This document shows positions 37,001 through 44,881 of a DNA stretch of 64,000 nucleotides, one piece after another (position 1 is the stretch's first letter; each line of letters opens with the position of its first letter). Made by a program: the position numbers and the translations under genes. The stretch comes from Gammaproteobacteria bacterium UBA7310 (lineage in GTDB: Bacteria; Pseudomonadota; Gammaproteobacteria; Pseudomonadales; Ketobacteraceae): positions 50,207-114,206 of the forward strand of contig DKQK01000069.1 of assembly GCA_002471665.1 (NCBI GenBank), in the 5' to 3' direction. The notes below the pieces were generated by a model, which saw only the letters and a program-made list of their open reading frames with translations, had not been told where the DNA came from and did not search any database.

Positions 37001-37155
37001 GAAGTAAGCTCTCTTACCTGCACCAGTTCGATTTCAGCGTCCAGCGGTTCACTCAAAGCTGAATTGAGCTTGATTTCGCCCAAACCCAGTGCGTTGGCCA
37101 ACCCAGGGATAAGTACACCCACACCAAGCATTGCAGCGGCAAGTTTACGAACCAT
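34033..37155 (-). CDS. fimV: FimV-family polar peptidoglycan-binding protein
   Basis: Large inner-membrane hub protein of type IV pilus assembly and cell-pole organisation. The 1040-residue protein has a signal peptide ending near GLANA, the FimV N-terminal domain (LGEIKLNSALSEPLDAEIEL), a LysM domain near 185-240, a coiled coil near 330-385, one transmembrane helix near 510-530 (AAGGGAIVLLIVLGLVAA), a long acidic tail rich in LDFDLD repeats, and a C-terminal FimV/TPR motif (TKLDLARAYIDMGDRDGA). Gene order with truA matches Pseudomonas fimV. It is longer than P. aeruginosa FimV, mostly through the acidic region. Confidence 0.96.
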   Translation of the reverse strand: MVRKLAAAMLGVGVLIPGLANALGLGEIKLNSALSEPLDAEIELVQVRELTSNEILPALASQEDFASANVERFHFLTDLKFEVTVNDQGKSIIKIRSRKPVKEPFLNFLVEVNWPAGRLLREYTLLLDPPIYSSQQADSVAAPTTSSATPTRSVQPVTTTYQTDSPQPSYSSGEYAQGSQAGTHTIGSNDSLWSIARSMKPSDRVSIQQTMMAIQRKNPDAFIDDNINLLKKGAVLRAPTEEEVMQLSSRDAIAMAAEQNRQWRERISGSSDTEARQIDLSGRSVSREQDPASGQSPDRLKLVSAGTDSSDTGQGGAGDSGQLRDQLVVAEETVDKFKLENEELRLRMSDLEDQLDTSEKVLTLKDEQIAALQAKLRELEAAQQAEMQATPAVEDDTSEPVMAGDLITEEPEQAPMAEDDVTTGELIAPEESSEEGVDYNFAEDTGESEDEMVGTEAMPSTATDAEDPAMDAEPDLAGVEVEEPKQPEPAQPPAVSQQDLVSQILSNPMYLAAGGGAIVLLIVLGLVAARRKQAGAELEEDIPEEFDLPEAHGGDDLLELDSVNLEEDDAFEEAVEASADEETVPQTSDVIGEADIYIAYGRFPQAIEMLEKAAESEPDRADIRLKLCEVCAEANEPEIFMNHYRVLQDVGTSADVSRADGLRDKLSSVPEDSVSSDHGADQDGDDTILADSAAESFDFDDLDSALSEPGETPASETGSEIESELEQESDTGLDFDLGDLEDTGTSFPADQAEAGTEEPSEQQSAAEVAGLDFDLNLDLDDEEDSPKTEDDASTLDFDLDTAFDSDSSSAAPAEPTNESDEVSLDFDTDFSLDEVSGAGSTETPDDSNKDLSMDFNVEEPEAPAEEVPESNDMDFDLDFDSSTTELDETPSLDFSDSEEAPAEPAPEAPASSESEDDLELDSQSAAQLADELDLDLDADFLDSGEPSDADVPADDDQTIIADMTPPAAPAAPAANDMDDSGEELDFLSDADEASTKLDLARAYIDMGDRDGAKDILDEVMIEGNDNQKSEAKDLLTRLES

Positions 37156-37352
37156 TATCTATTCCTTCGCTTATATGACCACCGGACGGCAAAGCCATCC
37201 CTTCGTTTTTCTTAAATTTGTCACGTTAGGTCTCGGCGTGGCCTGACGGCAAGCTAGGCGATCCCCTTCATCAACCCGACTGCAACAAATACGAATCCAG
37301 CAACCTGCTGATTTACTAAACTATTAACTTGCTTAGGAGAGCCATTCATTTT

Positions 37353-37385
37353 TTGAAAGCTACCCCTAACAAGGATAGCTTTCAA
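37353..37385. other. perfect inverted repeat in the fimV-asd gap
   Basis: TTGAAAGCTA and TAGCTTTCAA form a perfect 10-base-pair stem (37353-37362 with 37376-37385) around a 13-base loop. The 320-base gap 37156-37475 holds no gene that I can see. The repeat could terminate asd poorly (no T-run) or be a protein-binding site in the fimV leader. Confidence 0.45.
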
Positions 37386-37475
37386 TTTGCGGTTGTCAGG
37401 CAAATTCTTGAATAATCGTGACCCAGTTACCTGATTAATCTAGAACCAGCCTGACAAGATTGAGGTAAGTATCAA

Positions 37476-38498
37476 TTATAAATAGTGTTTTATCAACTCT
37501 TCGGCGATTTGCACGCTGTTGGTGGCCGCCCCTTTGCGAACATTATCCGCCACCACCCAGAGGTTGATACCCCGGGGATGAGAGATGTCTTCCCGGATAC
37601 GTCCAACAAAAGTGTCATCCTTATCGGCAGCATCGGTTACCGCCGTGGGGTAGCCACCATCCTGGCGGGTATCCAGCACGGTTATTCCGGGTGCCGCCTG
37701 CAGCAGTTCGGTGACCTGCTGGGCACTGATCTTGGCACGGGTTTCGATATGCACGGCTTCGGAATGCCCATAAAAAACCGGTATGCGCACGCAGGTAGGA
37801 TTGACTTCAATGCTGTCGTCACCAAAGATCTTCTTGGTTTCCCAAACCATTTTCATTTCTTCTTTGGTATAGCCGTTTTCCTGGAACACATCGATGTGTG
37901 GCAGCGCATTGAATGCAATCTGCTTGGGGTACACTTCGGCTTTGGTAGGCTGTCCGTTCAACAGATCCCGGGTTTGTACGGCCAGCTCCTCGATCGCCTC
38001 TTTACCCGTGCCGGAAACCGCCTGGTAGGTGGCCACATTAATGCGTTCGATACCCACCGCATCATGGATGGGCTTCAATGCCACCAGCATCTGTATGGTT
38101 GAGCAGTTGGGATTGGCAATGATGCCGCGGGTCTTGTACTCCGCAATCTTGTCGGGGTTCACTTCCGGCACCACCAGAGGGATATCCTTTTCATAGCGGT
38201 AATGGGAGGTATTATCGATAACCACACAGCCCGCAGCAGCGGCTTTGGGTGCAAATTCAGCGGAAATCGACCCGCCGGCGGAGAACAGGCCGATCTGAAC
38301 CTTGGAGAAATCGAACTCGGCCAGGTTTTGTACCCGAATATTCTTGCCCTTGAACTGGACGATCTTTCCCTCTGAGCGCTCGCTGGCCAGTGGATAAAGA
38401 GTGCCGACCGGAAAGTTTCGCTCCTCCAGTACCCGCATCATGGTTTCACCCACCGCACCGGTGGCACCCACTACTGCTACATCGTATGTCTTACTCAT
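37476..38498 (-). CDS. asd: aspartate-semialdehyde dehydrogenase
   Basis: Reduces aspartyl phosphate to the semialdehyde for Lys, Met, Thr and diaminopimelate synthesis. The ATG at 38498 (MSKTYDVAVVGATG, 340 residues) has AAGGAT 5 bases upstream; a GTG at 38516 overlaps that site and is rejected. The Rossmann motif GATGAVG lies at 12-18, the catalytic Cys132 in NPNCST, and the catalytic His in FYGHSEAVH near 245. It is co-oriented with leuB and 47 bases downstream. Confidence 0.98.
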   Translation of the reverse strand: MSKTYDVAVVGATGAVGETMMRVLEERNFPVGTLYPLASERSEGKIVQFKGKNIRVQNLAEFDFSKVQIGLFSAGGSISAEFAPKAAAAGCVVIDNTSHYRYEKDIPLVVPEVNPDKIAEYKTRGIIANPNCSTIQMLVALKPIHDAVGIERINVATYQAVSGTGKEAIEELAVQTRDLLNGQPTKAEVYPKQIAFNALPHIDVFQENGYTKEEMKMVWETKKIFGDDSIEVNPTCVRIPVFYGHSEAVHIETRAKISAQQVTELLQAAPGITVLDTRQDGGYPTAVTDAADKDDTFVGRIREDISHPRGINLWVVADNVRKGAATNSVQIAEELIKHYL

Positions 38499-38545
38499 AA
38501 CATCCTTCTTCAACACTTGGTTGCTTGATCGTTGTTTGTGTTCAA

Positions 38546-39631
38546 TCAGCTACTTGATTTCACTGTATTCAAGACGGCTTCACCCATCTGGGCGGTACTT
38601 ACTTTCTGGCTGCCGTCGGTGCAGATATCCGCAGTCCGGTAGCCCAGATCCAGCACCTTACTGACAGCGGCTTCAAGGCGATCGGCAGTAGCCCCATACC
38701 CCAGGGAATATCTCAACATCATGGCGGCAGAGAGAATGGTGGCCAGGGGATTGGCCAAGCCTTTACCGGCAATATCCGGGGCTGAGCCGTGGCAGGGCTC
38801 GTACATGCCCTTGTTGTCCTTATCCAGGGAGGCCGACGGCAGCATGCCGATCGACCCGGTCAGCATGGCCGCTGCATCGGAGAGAATATCGCCGAACATA
38901 TTGCCCGTAACCATGACATCGAACTGTTTGGGAGCCCGGATCAGTTGCATGGCCGCGTTATCCACATACATATGGCTTAACTCGACTTCCGGATACTCTT
39001 TACTGAGATCGGTCATAATCTCACGCCACAATTCGGTTACTTCCAGGACATTGGCCTTATCCACAGAACAGAGCTTCTTGCCCCTTTTCATGGCCGCCTC
39101 AAAGGCCATGCGACCAATCCGGATGATCTCTGATTCACTGTATACATAGGTGTTGTAGCCCTGGCGCTCGCCGTTTTCCAGCGTGCGTATCCCTCGAGGC
39201 TGGCCGAAGTATATGCCACCGGTAAGTTCACGCACTATCAGGATATCCAGCCCGGAAACCAGCTCCGGCTTCAGGCTGGAGGCGCTGGCCAGCTGTGGAT
39301 AGAGCATGGCTGGCCGCAGATTACCGAACAGTTCCAGCTCCGAACGCAGTCTCAGCAGCCCTTTTTCCGGGCGAATCGCTATCTCCAGGGACTCCCATTT
39401 TGGCCCGCCGATGGCACCGAACAGGATGGCATCCGCTGACTTTGCCAAGGCCAGGGCATCTTCCGTCAGGGGTACACCAGCAGCGTCAATGGACGCCCCG
39501 CCCACCAGGGCGTGTTCAAACTCCAATCCCAGGCCCTCGTCTTCATTGACGAAACGCAAAACGGCTTCCGCCTGCGCCATGATCTCCGGCCCGATGCCGT
39601 CACCGGCCATAATCAAAACATTTTTAGACAT
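38546..39631 (-). CDS. leuB: 3-isopropylmalate dehydrogenase
   Basis: NAD-dependent oxidative decarboxylase of leucine synthesis, 361 residues. Visible signatures are GDGIGPE near 11-17, RELTGGIYFG near 140, the metal-binding Asp residues in NMFGDILSDAAAM near 240, and EPCHGSAPDIAGKG near 277. It lies 20 bases after leuD in a leuC-leuD-leuB unit. Confidence 0.99.
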   Translation of the reverse strand: MSKNVLIMAGDGIGPEIMAQAEAVLRFVNEDEGLGLEFEHALVGGASIDAAGVPLTEDALALAKSADAILFGAIGGPKWESLEIAIRPEKGLLRLRSELELFGNLRPAMLYPQLASASSLKPELVSGLDILIVRELTGGIYFGQPRGIRTLENGERQGYNTYVYSESEIIRIGRMAFEAAMKRGKKLCSVDKANVLEVTELWREIMTDLSKEYPEVELSHMYVDNAAMQLIRAPKQFDVMVTGNMFGDILSDAAAMLTGSIGMLPSASLDKDNKGMYEPCHGSAPDIAGKGLANPLATILSAAMMLRYSLGYGATADRLEAAVSKVLDLGYRTADICTDGSQKVSTAQMGEAVLNTVKSSS

Positions 39632-39651
39632 CTCAATTCCTACTGCTTGGT

Positions 39652-40299
39652 TTATTTGATGACATCGAACAACCAGGGCGAATTTGCTTTGCGCCGGGCT
39701 TCGTATGCTTTGATCAACTCGGCATCCTGCAAGGTAATCCCGATATCATCAAGCCCCTCCAGCAAACAATGCTTACGGAACGGATCCACATCAAATTCGA
39801 TACGGCTGCCGTCTGGTTTGATGATGTGCTGGGTTTCCAGGTCAATGGTCAGTGAGTAACCCTCATTGGCAGCAACCTGCTGGAACAACTCATCGATGAT
39901 TTTTTCATCTAAAACAATGGGTAACAAGCCATTCTTAAAGCTATTGTTAAAGAAAATGTCCGCAAAACTGGGTGCCAATACCGCACGAAAGCCAAAATCG
40001 GTCAAAGCCCAGGGCGCATGCTCCCGACTGGAACCACAGCCAAAATTACGGCGCGCCAGTAAAACGCTGGCCCCTTTGTAACGTGGCCTGTTCAATACAA
40101 AATCAGGATTGATGGGGCGGTGACTGCAATCCTGGCCCGGCTGCCCTTCATCCAGGTAACGCAGCTCATCAAATAGATTGGGCCCGAAGCCGGTACGCTT
40201 GATGGACTTCAAAAACTGTTTGGGAATGATCAGGTCCGTATCCACATTGGCTCGATCCAATGGTGCAACAATACCTTCAAACTGGGTAAATTTTTCCAT
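39652..40299 (-). CDS. leuD: 3-isopropylmalate dehydratase small subunit
   Basis: Swivelling domain of isopropylmalate isomerase, 215 residues, which partners the Fe-S subunit LeuC. It has the characteristic NVDTDLIIPKQFLKSI near 18-31, NFGCGSSREHAPWAL near 85-99 and SFADIFFNNSFKNGLLPI near 112-129. It starts 19 bases after leuC. Confidence 0.99.
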   Translation of the reverse strand: MEKFTQFEGIVAPLDRANVDTDLIIPKQFLKSIKRTGFGPNLFDELRYLDEGQPGQDCSHRPINPDFVLNRPRYKGASVLLARRNFGCGSSREHAPWALTDFGFRAVLAPSFADIFFNNSFKNGLLPIVLDEKIIDELFQQVAANEGYSLTIDLETQHIIKPDGSRIEFDVDPFRKHCLLEGLDDIGITLQDAELIKAYEARRKANSPWLFDVIK

Positions 40300-40318
40300 C
40301 TCTCACTCTCCCCTGGGC

Positions 40319-41725
40319 TCAGGCCATGTCTCGAACATCTATAAAGTGACCGGCAATCGCCGCCGCTGCCGCCATCGCCGGGCTCACCAGATGGGTGCGG
40401 CCACCATACCCCTGTCGCCCTTCAAAATTTCGATTGGATGTGGAGGCGCAATGCTCGCCATCACCCAGGCGGTCGGCATTCATTGCCAGGCACATTGAAC
40501 AACCAGGCTCACGCCACTCAAAACCAGCCTCAACAAAGATTTTATCCAGGCCTTCTTTTTCCGCTTGTGATTTTACCAGGCCCGACCCTGGCACCACCAT
40601 TGCCTGCTTCACCTTGGGGGACACTTTGCGCCCCCTGGCAATGGCCGCCGCTGCCCGCAAATCTTCTATACGCGAGTTGGTGCAGGAGCCGATAAAGACG
40701 CGATCCGGCACTACATCTGACATGGTGATACCCGGTTTGAGCCCCATGTATTCATAAGCACGGCGCATGCCTTCTGCCTTGACCGGGTCCGATTCACGGT
40801 CCGGGTCCGGCAAGGCCTCGTCGATGGCCACCACCATCTCCGGTGATGTCCCCCAACTCACCTGGGGTTTAATCTGCGAGCCATCCAATACCACGACAGC
40901 ATCAAATTCTGCATCGTCGTCGCTCTGCAAGGTCTGCCAGTAGGCAACCGCTTTCTCCCAGTCATCGCCCTGGGGCGAGTAGGGCCGGCCTTCGAAATAG
41001 GCAATGGTTTTTTCGTCCACCGCGATCATACCGGCACGTGCGCCAGCTTCAATGGCCATGTTACAGACGGTCATGCGGCCTTCCATCGACAGGCCTCTGA
41101 TTACGCTGCCGCCGAACTCGATGGCATATCCGGTGCCGCCTGCAGTGCCGATTTTGGCGATGATGGCCAACACCACGTCTTTCGCTGTCACACCGGGGCC
41201 CAATTCACCATCCACCCGCACCAGCATGCTTTTCATCTTTTTCTGAATCAGGCACTGGGTTGCCAACACATGCTCAACTTCAGAAGTACCAATACCGTGG
41301 GCCAGGGCACCGAACGCACCGTGAGTCGCAGTATGGCTGTCACCGCAGACAATCGTCATACCCGGTAAGGTTGCCCCCTGCTCCGGCCCCACCACATGCA
41401 CTATACCCTGGCGGTGATCCTGCATTTTGAATTCGAGGATACCGAATTCATCGCAATTATCGTCCAGGGTCTGTACCTGAATTCGGGACACCTCATCTGC
41501 TATGGGGCCGCTTCGGTCGGTAGTGGGCACATTGTGATCGGGGGTCGCAATGTTGGCATCGATGCGCCAGGGTTTACGCCCTGCTAAACGCAGACCTTCA
41601 AACGCCTGGGGCGAGGTGACTTCATGCAACAACTGGCGGTCGATGTAGATCAATGCCGTTCCATCTTCCCTTTGTTTGACAACGTGGTCATCCCACAACT
41701 TGTCATACAATGTCTTGCCTGCCAT
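40319..41725 (-). CDS. leuC: 3-isopropylmalate dehydratase large subunit
   Basis: Fe-S hydro-lyase subunit of leucine synthesis. The ATG at 41725 (MAGKTLYDKL, 468 residues) has GAGAGGAA just upstream; a TTG at 41740 is rejected. The cluster ligands are Cys in IGSCTNSR near 350 and the two in GCSMCLAMN near 410. First gene of leuCDB, it faces a divergent LysR gene across a palindromic region that is likely its operator. Confidence 0.99.
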   Translation of the reverse strand: MAGKTLYDKLWDDHVVKQREDGTALIYIDRQLLHEVTSPQAFEGLRLAGRKPWRIDANIATPDHNVPTTDRSGPIADEVSRIQVQTLDDNCDEFGILEFKMQDHRQGIVHVVGPEQGATLPGMTIVCGDSHTATHGAFGALAHGIGTSEVEHVLATQCLIQKKMKSMLVRVDGELGPGVTAKDVVLAIIAKIGTAGGTGYAIEFGGSVIRGLSMEGRMTVCNMAIEAGARAGMIAVDEKTIAYFEGRPYSPQGDDWEKAVAYWQTLQSDDDAEFDAVVVLDGSQIKPQVSWGTSPEMVVAIDEALPDPDRESDPVKAEGMRRAYEYMGLKPGITMSDVVPDRVFIGSCTNSRIEDLRAAAAIARGRKVSPKVKQAMVVPGSGLVKSQAEKEGLDKIFVEAGFEWREPGCSMCLAMNADRLGDGEHCASTSNRNFEGRQGYGGRTHLVSPAMAAAAAIAGHFIDVRDMA

Positions 41726-41820
41726 GGTGGTTCCTCTCAACAGTTACTCTATCAACAATGACACTCTCAATTGGGCCAATCCTAAAGGCAGCCACCCCAT
41801 AAAACAAATTCATATTTTTT

Positions 41821-41853
41821 ATTCATTGCATTACCATATGGAATACAACGAAT
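41821..41853. promoter_or_regulatory. imperfect palindrome between leuC and the LysR gene, candidate operator
   Basis: Centred on CCATATGG, the arms extend to ATTC and GAAT with 14 of 16 positions complementary and one bulged base. It sits 17 bases before the LysR ATG and about 95 bases before the leuC ATG, inside an AT-rich stretch. That is where a LysR-type regulator would bind to control itself and leuC. Confidence 0.55.
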
Positions 41854-41870
41854 AATCGAGGGTGAAATCA

Positions 41871-42743
41871 ATGGAAATCGGGGAACTCAAGGCATTCGTT
41901 GCCGTGGCCGAGCTGGGATCATTCTCACTGGCTGCCCAGCAGCTGCACCTGACCCAGCCCGCGGTCAGCAAACGCATCAGCCTTTTGGAAGCCGGATTGA
42001 ACTGTCAGCTGTTTGACCGCATCGGCCGCCAGATCACCCTGACGGAATCCGGCCGCGATCTGCTGCCGCGGGCCAATCGCATTCTGCTGGAAATGGAGGA
42101 TTTGCGCAGGGCCATGTCGAGCCTGAGCAATGACGTCAGCGGTACCCTGAAAATTGGAACCTCCCATCATATTGGTTTACACCGCTTACCACCGATATTG
42201 AAACAGTTCTCCCGCCTGTATCCGCAGGTAAAGCTGGACATCCAGTTCATTGACTCAGAGATGGCATTTGATCTGGTGATGCACGGCAAATTGGAGGTGG
42301 GTATTGTTACCTTACCACCGGACCAAGACCTCACCCTTAAAACCATTCCCATCTGGGAAGATCCACTGGCCTTTATGGTTGCGGTGGATCACCCACTGGC
42401 TGCCGCCACCGACATCGATATCCAGAGCCTGGCGCAACATCCCGCCATTTTGCCCAGTATGTCCACGTTCACGCGAAGAATCGTCGAGAGCCTGTTTCAG
42501 GAGCGGACACTGAACATTGAAGTGCCGATCTCAACCAATTATCTTGAAACCATCAAGATGATGGCCTCCATCGGCCTGGGCTGGACGGTGCTCCCTGCCA
42601 CCATGCTGGATTCTGAGGTGGTAGAACTGCCGATCCGGGATGTTTCCCTGAATCGTCATCTGGGCGTGGTGTATCACCCGGGGCACTCTCTTTCCAATGC
42701 AGCCAAAGCGATTCTGGATCTATTGGAAGCCCCCGGAATCTGA
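41871..42743 (+). CDS. LysR-family transcriptional regulator
   Basis: The 290-residue protein has an N-terminal winged helix (MEIGELKAFVAVAELGSF..., recognition helix around LHLTQPAVSKRISLLE at 27-42) and a periplasmic-binding-like effector domain from about 90. The ATG at 41871 has GAGGGTG upstream; a GTG at 41862 lies within that site. It is divergent from leuC with a palindrome between them, so control of leucine synthesis is probable. The same arrangement exists in pseudomonads. The effector is unknown. Confidence 0.93.
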   Translation: MEIGELKAFVAVAELGSFSLAAQQLHLTQPAVSKRISLLEAGLNCQLFDRIGRQITLTESGRDLLPRANRILLEMEDLRRAMSSLSNDVSGTLKIGTSHHIGLHRLPPILKQFSRLYPQVKLDIQFIDSEMAFDLVMHGKLEVGIVTLPPDQDLTLKTIPIWEDPLAFMVAVDHPLAAATDIDIQSLAQHPAILPSMSTFTRRIVESLFQERTLNIEVPISTNYLETIKMMASIGLGWTVLPATMLDSEVVELPIRDVSLNRHLGVVYHPGHSLSNAAKAILDLLEAPGI

Positions 42744-42747
42744 TCCG

Positions 42748-43374
42748 CTAAGGGGTTTTGTGCGCAAAAGCCAGGCGCAGGAATTCACGGTAAAGTAGCA
42801 CCTGCTGTACCAACGAGTTGTTACTCATGAATATGCGAGAGAGAATGATTCCACCTTCGACACAGGATGTGAACATATCCGCCAGCGCGATGATGGAAAC
42901 GTCGGTGTTCATGGGGTATTTATCTGCGATTTTGTCCAGTCGAATCTGAATCAATTTACGCCATACCAGAACCCCCTGCTTGATGAGTTCCCGTATTTCT
43001 TCATCGAACTGTTGGCTCTCGTAGGTAAAGCCGGCAACAAGACACCCCGGATGGGTCTCATCCAGATTCTCGAGCATGTCTGCAAACAAACCGAGAAACG
43101 CCAGCAACTGCTGAAGCGGGTCATCCGAGGACTGATCTGCAAGCAGGAACAACTCATCGAATATACGGTTGTCCTGTTCCAGGTAACGTTCAATCAATGC
43201 CCTGGCGAGATCTTTCTTGCCATTAAAATGGTAAAAAAAACCACCCTTGGTGATGGCCGCATTTTTTATGATGTCGTCGATGGAGGTGGCGGAGAACCCA
43301 TGGTTCAATATGATCGATTCAGCCACTCCCAGTATCCGCTCACGGGTGCCTACCGCTTTTGTGTTGCTCGCCAT
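42748..43374 (-). CDS. TetR-family transcriptional regulator
   Basis: Repressor-like protein of 208 residues with an N-terminal helix-turn-helix (FSATSIDDIIKNAAITKGGFFYHF at about 29-52, typical of the AcrR/TetR family) and an unrecognised ligand-binding C-terminal domain. A perfect palindrome lies 23 bases upstream of its ATG, suggesting autoregulation, possibly with control of the divergent homocysteine methyltransferase gene. It converges on the LysR gene with a four-base gap. Confidence 0.92.
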   Translation of the reverse strand: MASNTKAVGTRERILGVAESIILNHGFSATSIDDIIKNAAITKGGFFYHFNGKKDLARALIERYLEQDNRIFDELFLLADQSSDDPLQQLLAFLGLFADMLENLDETHPGCLVAGFTYESQQFDEEIRELIKQGVLVWRKLIQIRLDKIADKYPMNTDVSIIALADMFTSCVEGGIILSRIFMSNNSLVQQVLLYREFLRLAFAHKTP

Positions 43375-43396
43375 GATGACAACCAGGGTCCCCTAG

Positions 43397-43413
43397 CTGT
43401 ACCAAAGGTACAG
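43397..43413. promoter_or_regulatory. perfect palindrome, candidate TetR operator
   Basis: CTGTACC-AAA-GGTACAG is a perfect 7+3+7 inverted repeat. It is of the size bound by TetR-family dimers and is placed just upstream of the regulator gene in the divergent intergenic region (43375-43530). Confidence 0.65.
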
Positions 43414-43530
43414 TTATTTTGTGAATTTTAACGGCCAAGTCCTGACCTCTGGTCCACTGCTTTTGAACAGCAGACTCCATACACTTCCTGCCCACACCCT
43501 ACAGCGTTTGACCACACAGGAAGCGATACC

Positions 43531-44454
43531 ATGTTCGATGAAATACTGAGCAAGCTCAATAACCAACCATACCTTACCGACAGCGGATTGGAAACCACTC
43601 TGGTATTCCATGAAGGGTTGGAGCTGCCCTGCTTTGCCGCCTTTACGTTGCTGGACTCGGCAGCCGGCCGCGAAACCTTGAGACACTACTATCGCCGCCA
43701 TTTAGCCATTGCCGCCCGCAAGGAGGTTGGCTTTATCCTGGACACACCCACCTGGCGGGCCAGCCCAGATTGGGCCCTGCGCATGGACATGAGCCTGTCC
43801 GATCTGCAGCGACTGAACAGCAAAGCGGTTGATGAAATGAAACAGCTCCAAAGCGAAGCTGGGGCAACCGCCACCCTGATCAGTGGCTGCATAGGCCCCC
43901 GCAGTGATGGCTATCAGCCAGCATTTATTATGAGCAGCGCTGAAGCCAAGGATTATCACCAGCAACAGATTCTCTGGCTGCAGCAAGCGGGAGTGGATCT
44001 GATCAGCGCCCTTACCCTGTGTTATACCGATGAAGCCATCGGCATTACGCAGGCCGCACAACAACTGGAAATCCCGGTGGTGATTTCGTTTACCGTGGAG
44101 ACCGATGGCCGGCTCATCAATGGCATGCCGCTACGGGACGCCATTGAATCCGTGGACCAAGCCACCAATGAGGGGCCCCTGTACTACATGGTGAACTGCG
44201 CGCACCCCTCTCATTTTCAGAACCACTTGCAGGGGGAGCACTGGTTGAGCCGTATCAAGGGCATCCGCGCCAATGCCTCCACCAAAAGCCACGCCGAACT
44301 GGACAACTCGGTAACCCTGGATGCGGGAGATCCACAGGCGCTTGGTGAATCCTATAAGGAACTGAAGCATCTACTGCCCGATTTAAGGGTCTATGGCGGC
44401 TGTTGCGGAACCGATCATCGGCATATCGAGGCCATTTCCCATGCCTGTTGCTGA
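43531..44454 (+). CDS. homocysteine S-methyltransferase family protein
   Basis: Zinc-dependent methyltransferase fold of 307 residues. The N-terminal LTDSGLETTLVF motif and the zinc ligands Cys near 222 (VNCAHPSHF) and the Cys pair near 290 (YGGCCGTDHRH) are intact. Related enzymes methylate homocysteine from S-methylmethionine or S-adenosylmethionine (MmuM type). The GLETTL variant replaces the usual GGxxxxL/GAMGT start, so the methyl donor is uncertain. It is divergent from a TetR gene and lies near the methionine-salvage genes. It ends 17 bases before the convergent cyclotransferase gene. Confidence 0.88.
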   Translation: MFDEILSKLNNQPYLTDSGLETTLVFHEGLELPCFAAFTLLDSAAGRETLRHYYRRHLAIAARKEVGFILDTPTWRASPDWALRMDMSLSDLQRLNSKAVDEMKQLQSEAGATATLISGCIGPRSDGYQPAFIMSSAEAKDYHQQQILWLQQAGVDLISALTLCYTDEAIGITQAAQQLEIPVVISFTVETDGRLINGMPLRDAIESVDQATNEGPLYYMVNCAHPSHFQNHLQGEHWLSRIKGIRANASTKSHAELDNSVTLDAGDPQALGESYKELKHLLPDLRVYGGCCGTDHRHIEAISHACC

Positions 44455-44471
44455 GCAATAATAGCAAGCTG

Positions 44472-44879
44472 CTAATAACGGTAAGTCAACCGACCCTTCA
44501 TGCCCTGTTGCCGATACCACTCGATGGTCCACGGTGTATCGGTAACACGGGCCTGTGCCCAGGCGGCAATCACATAGACCCAGCATTGAATCAGGCTATC
44601 CTGCTCACTCAACCTGACCTCGGTCCGCACTCGACGATACAGCTCACCCTCATATCTATCCAGGTGCTCAAGTTCCGCCTGCGTCACACCGTATAATAGC
44701 GTGCCGGGGACCCGGCAATGAGGGGCTGCTGTGATGCCGGGAAAATTGGCCCGGGCAACCAGGCCACAACGATAACCATCAAGCCAGGCAGCATCACCCG
44801 GCAGCGTCCGCCCAATGATGCGTTCAGTAATCTCCGGTAACTGCAGGGTGCCGTAGGCAAACAGGGCGTGTTGCTTCAC
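44472..44879 (-). CDS. gamma-glutamylcyclotransferase-like (AIG2 family) protein
   Basis: The 135-residue protein has the family loop FAYGTLQLPE at 7-16 and the catalytic-type Glu in LDRYEGELYRR near 76. These proteins release 5-oxoproline from gamma-glutamyl amines or peptides, but many members are uncharacterised. It starts two bases after the mtnC stop, so it is probably the last gene of the mtn operon. No methionine-salvage role is known to me. Confidence 0.85.
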   Translation of the reverse strand: MKQHALFAYGTLQLPEITERIIGRTLPGDAAWLDGYRCGLVARANFPGITAAPHCRVPGTLLYGVTQAELEHLDRYEGELYRRVRTEVRLSEQDSLIQCWVYVIAAWAQARVTDTPWTIEWYRQQGMKGRLTYRY

Positions 44880-44881
44880 GG

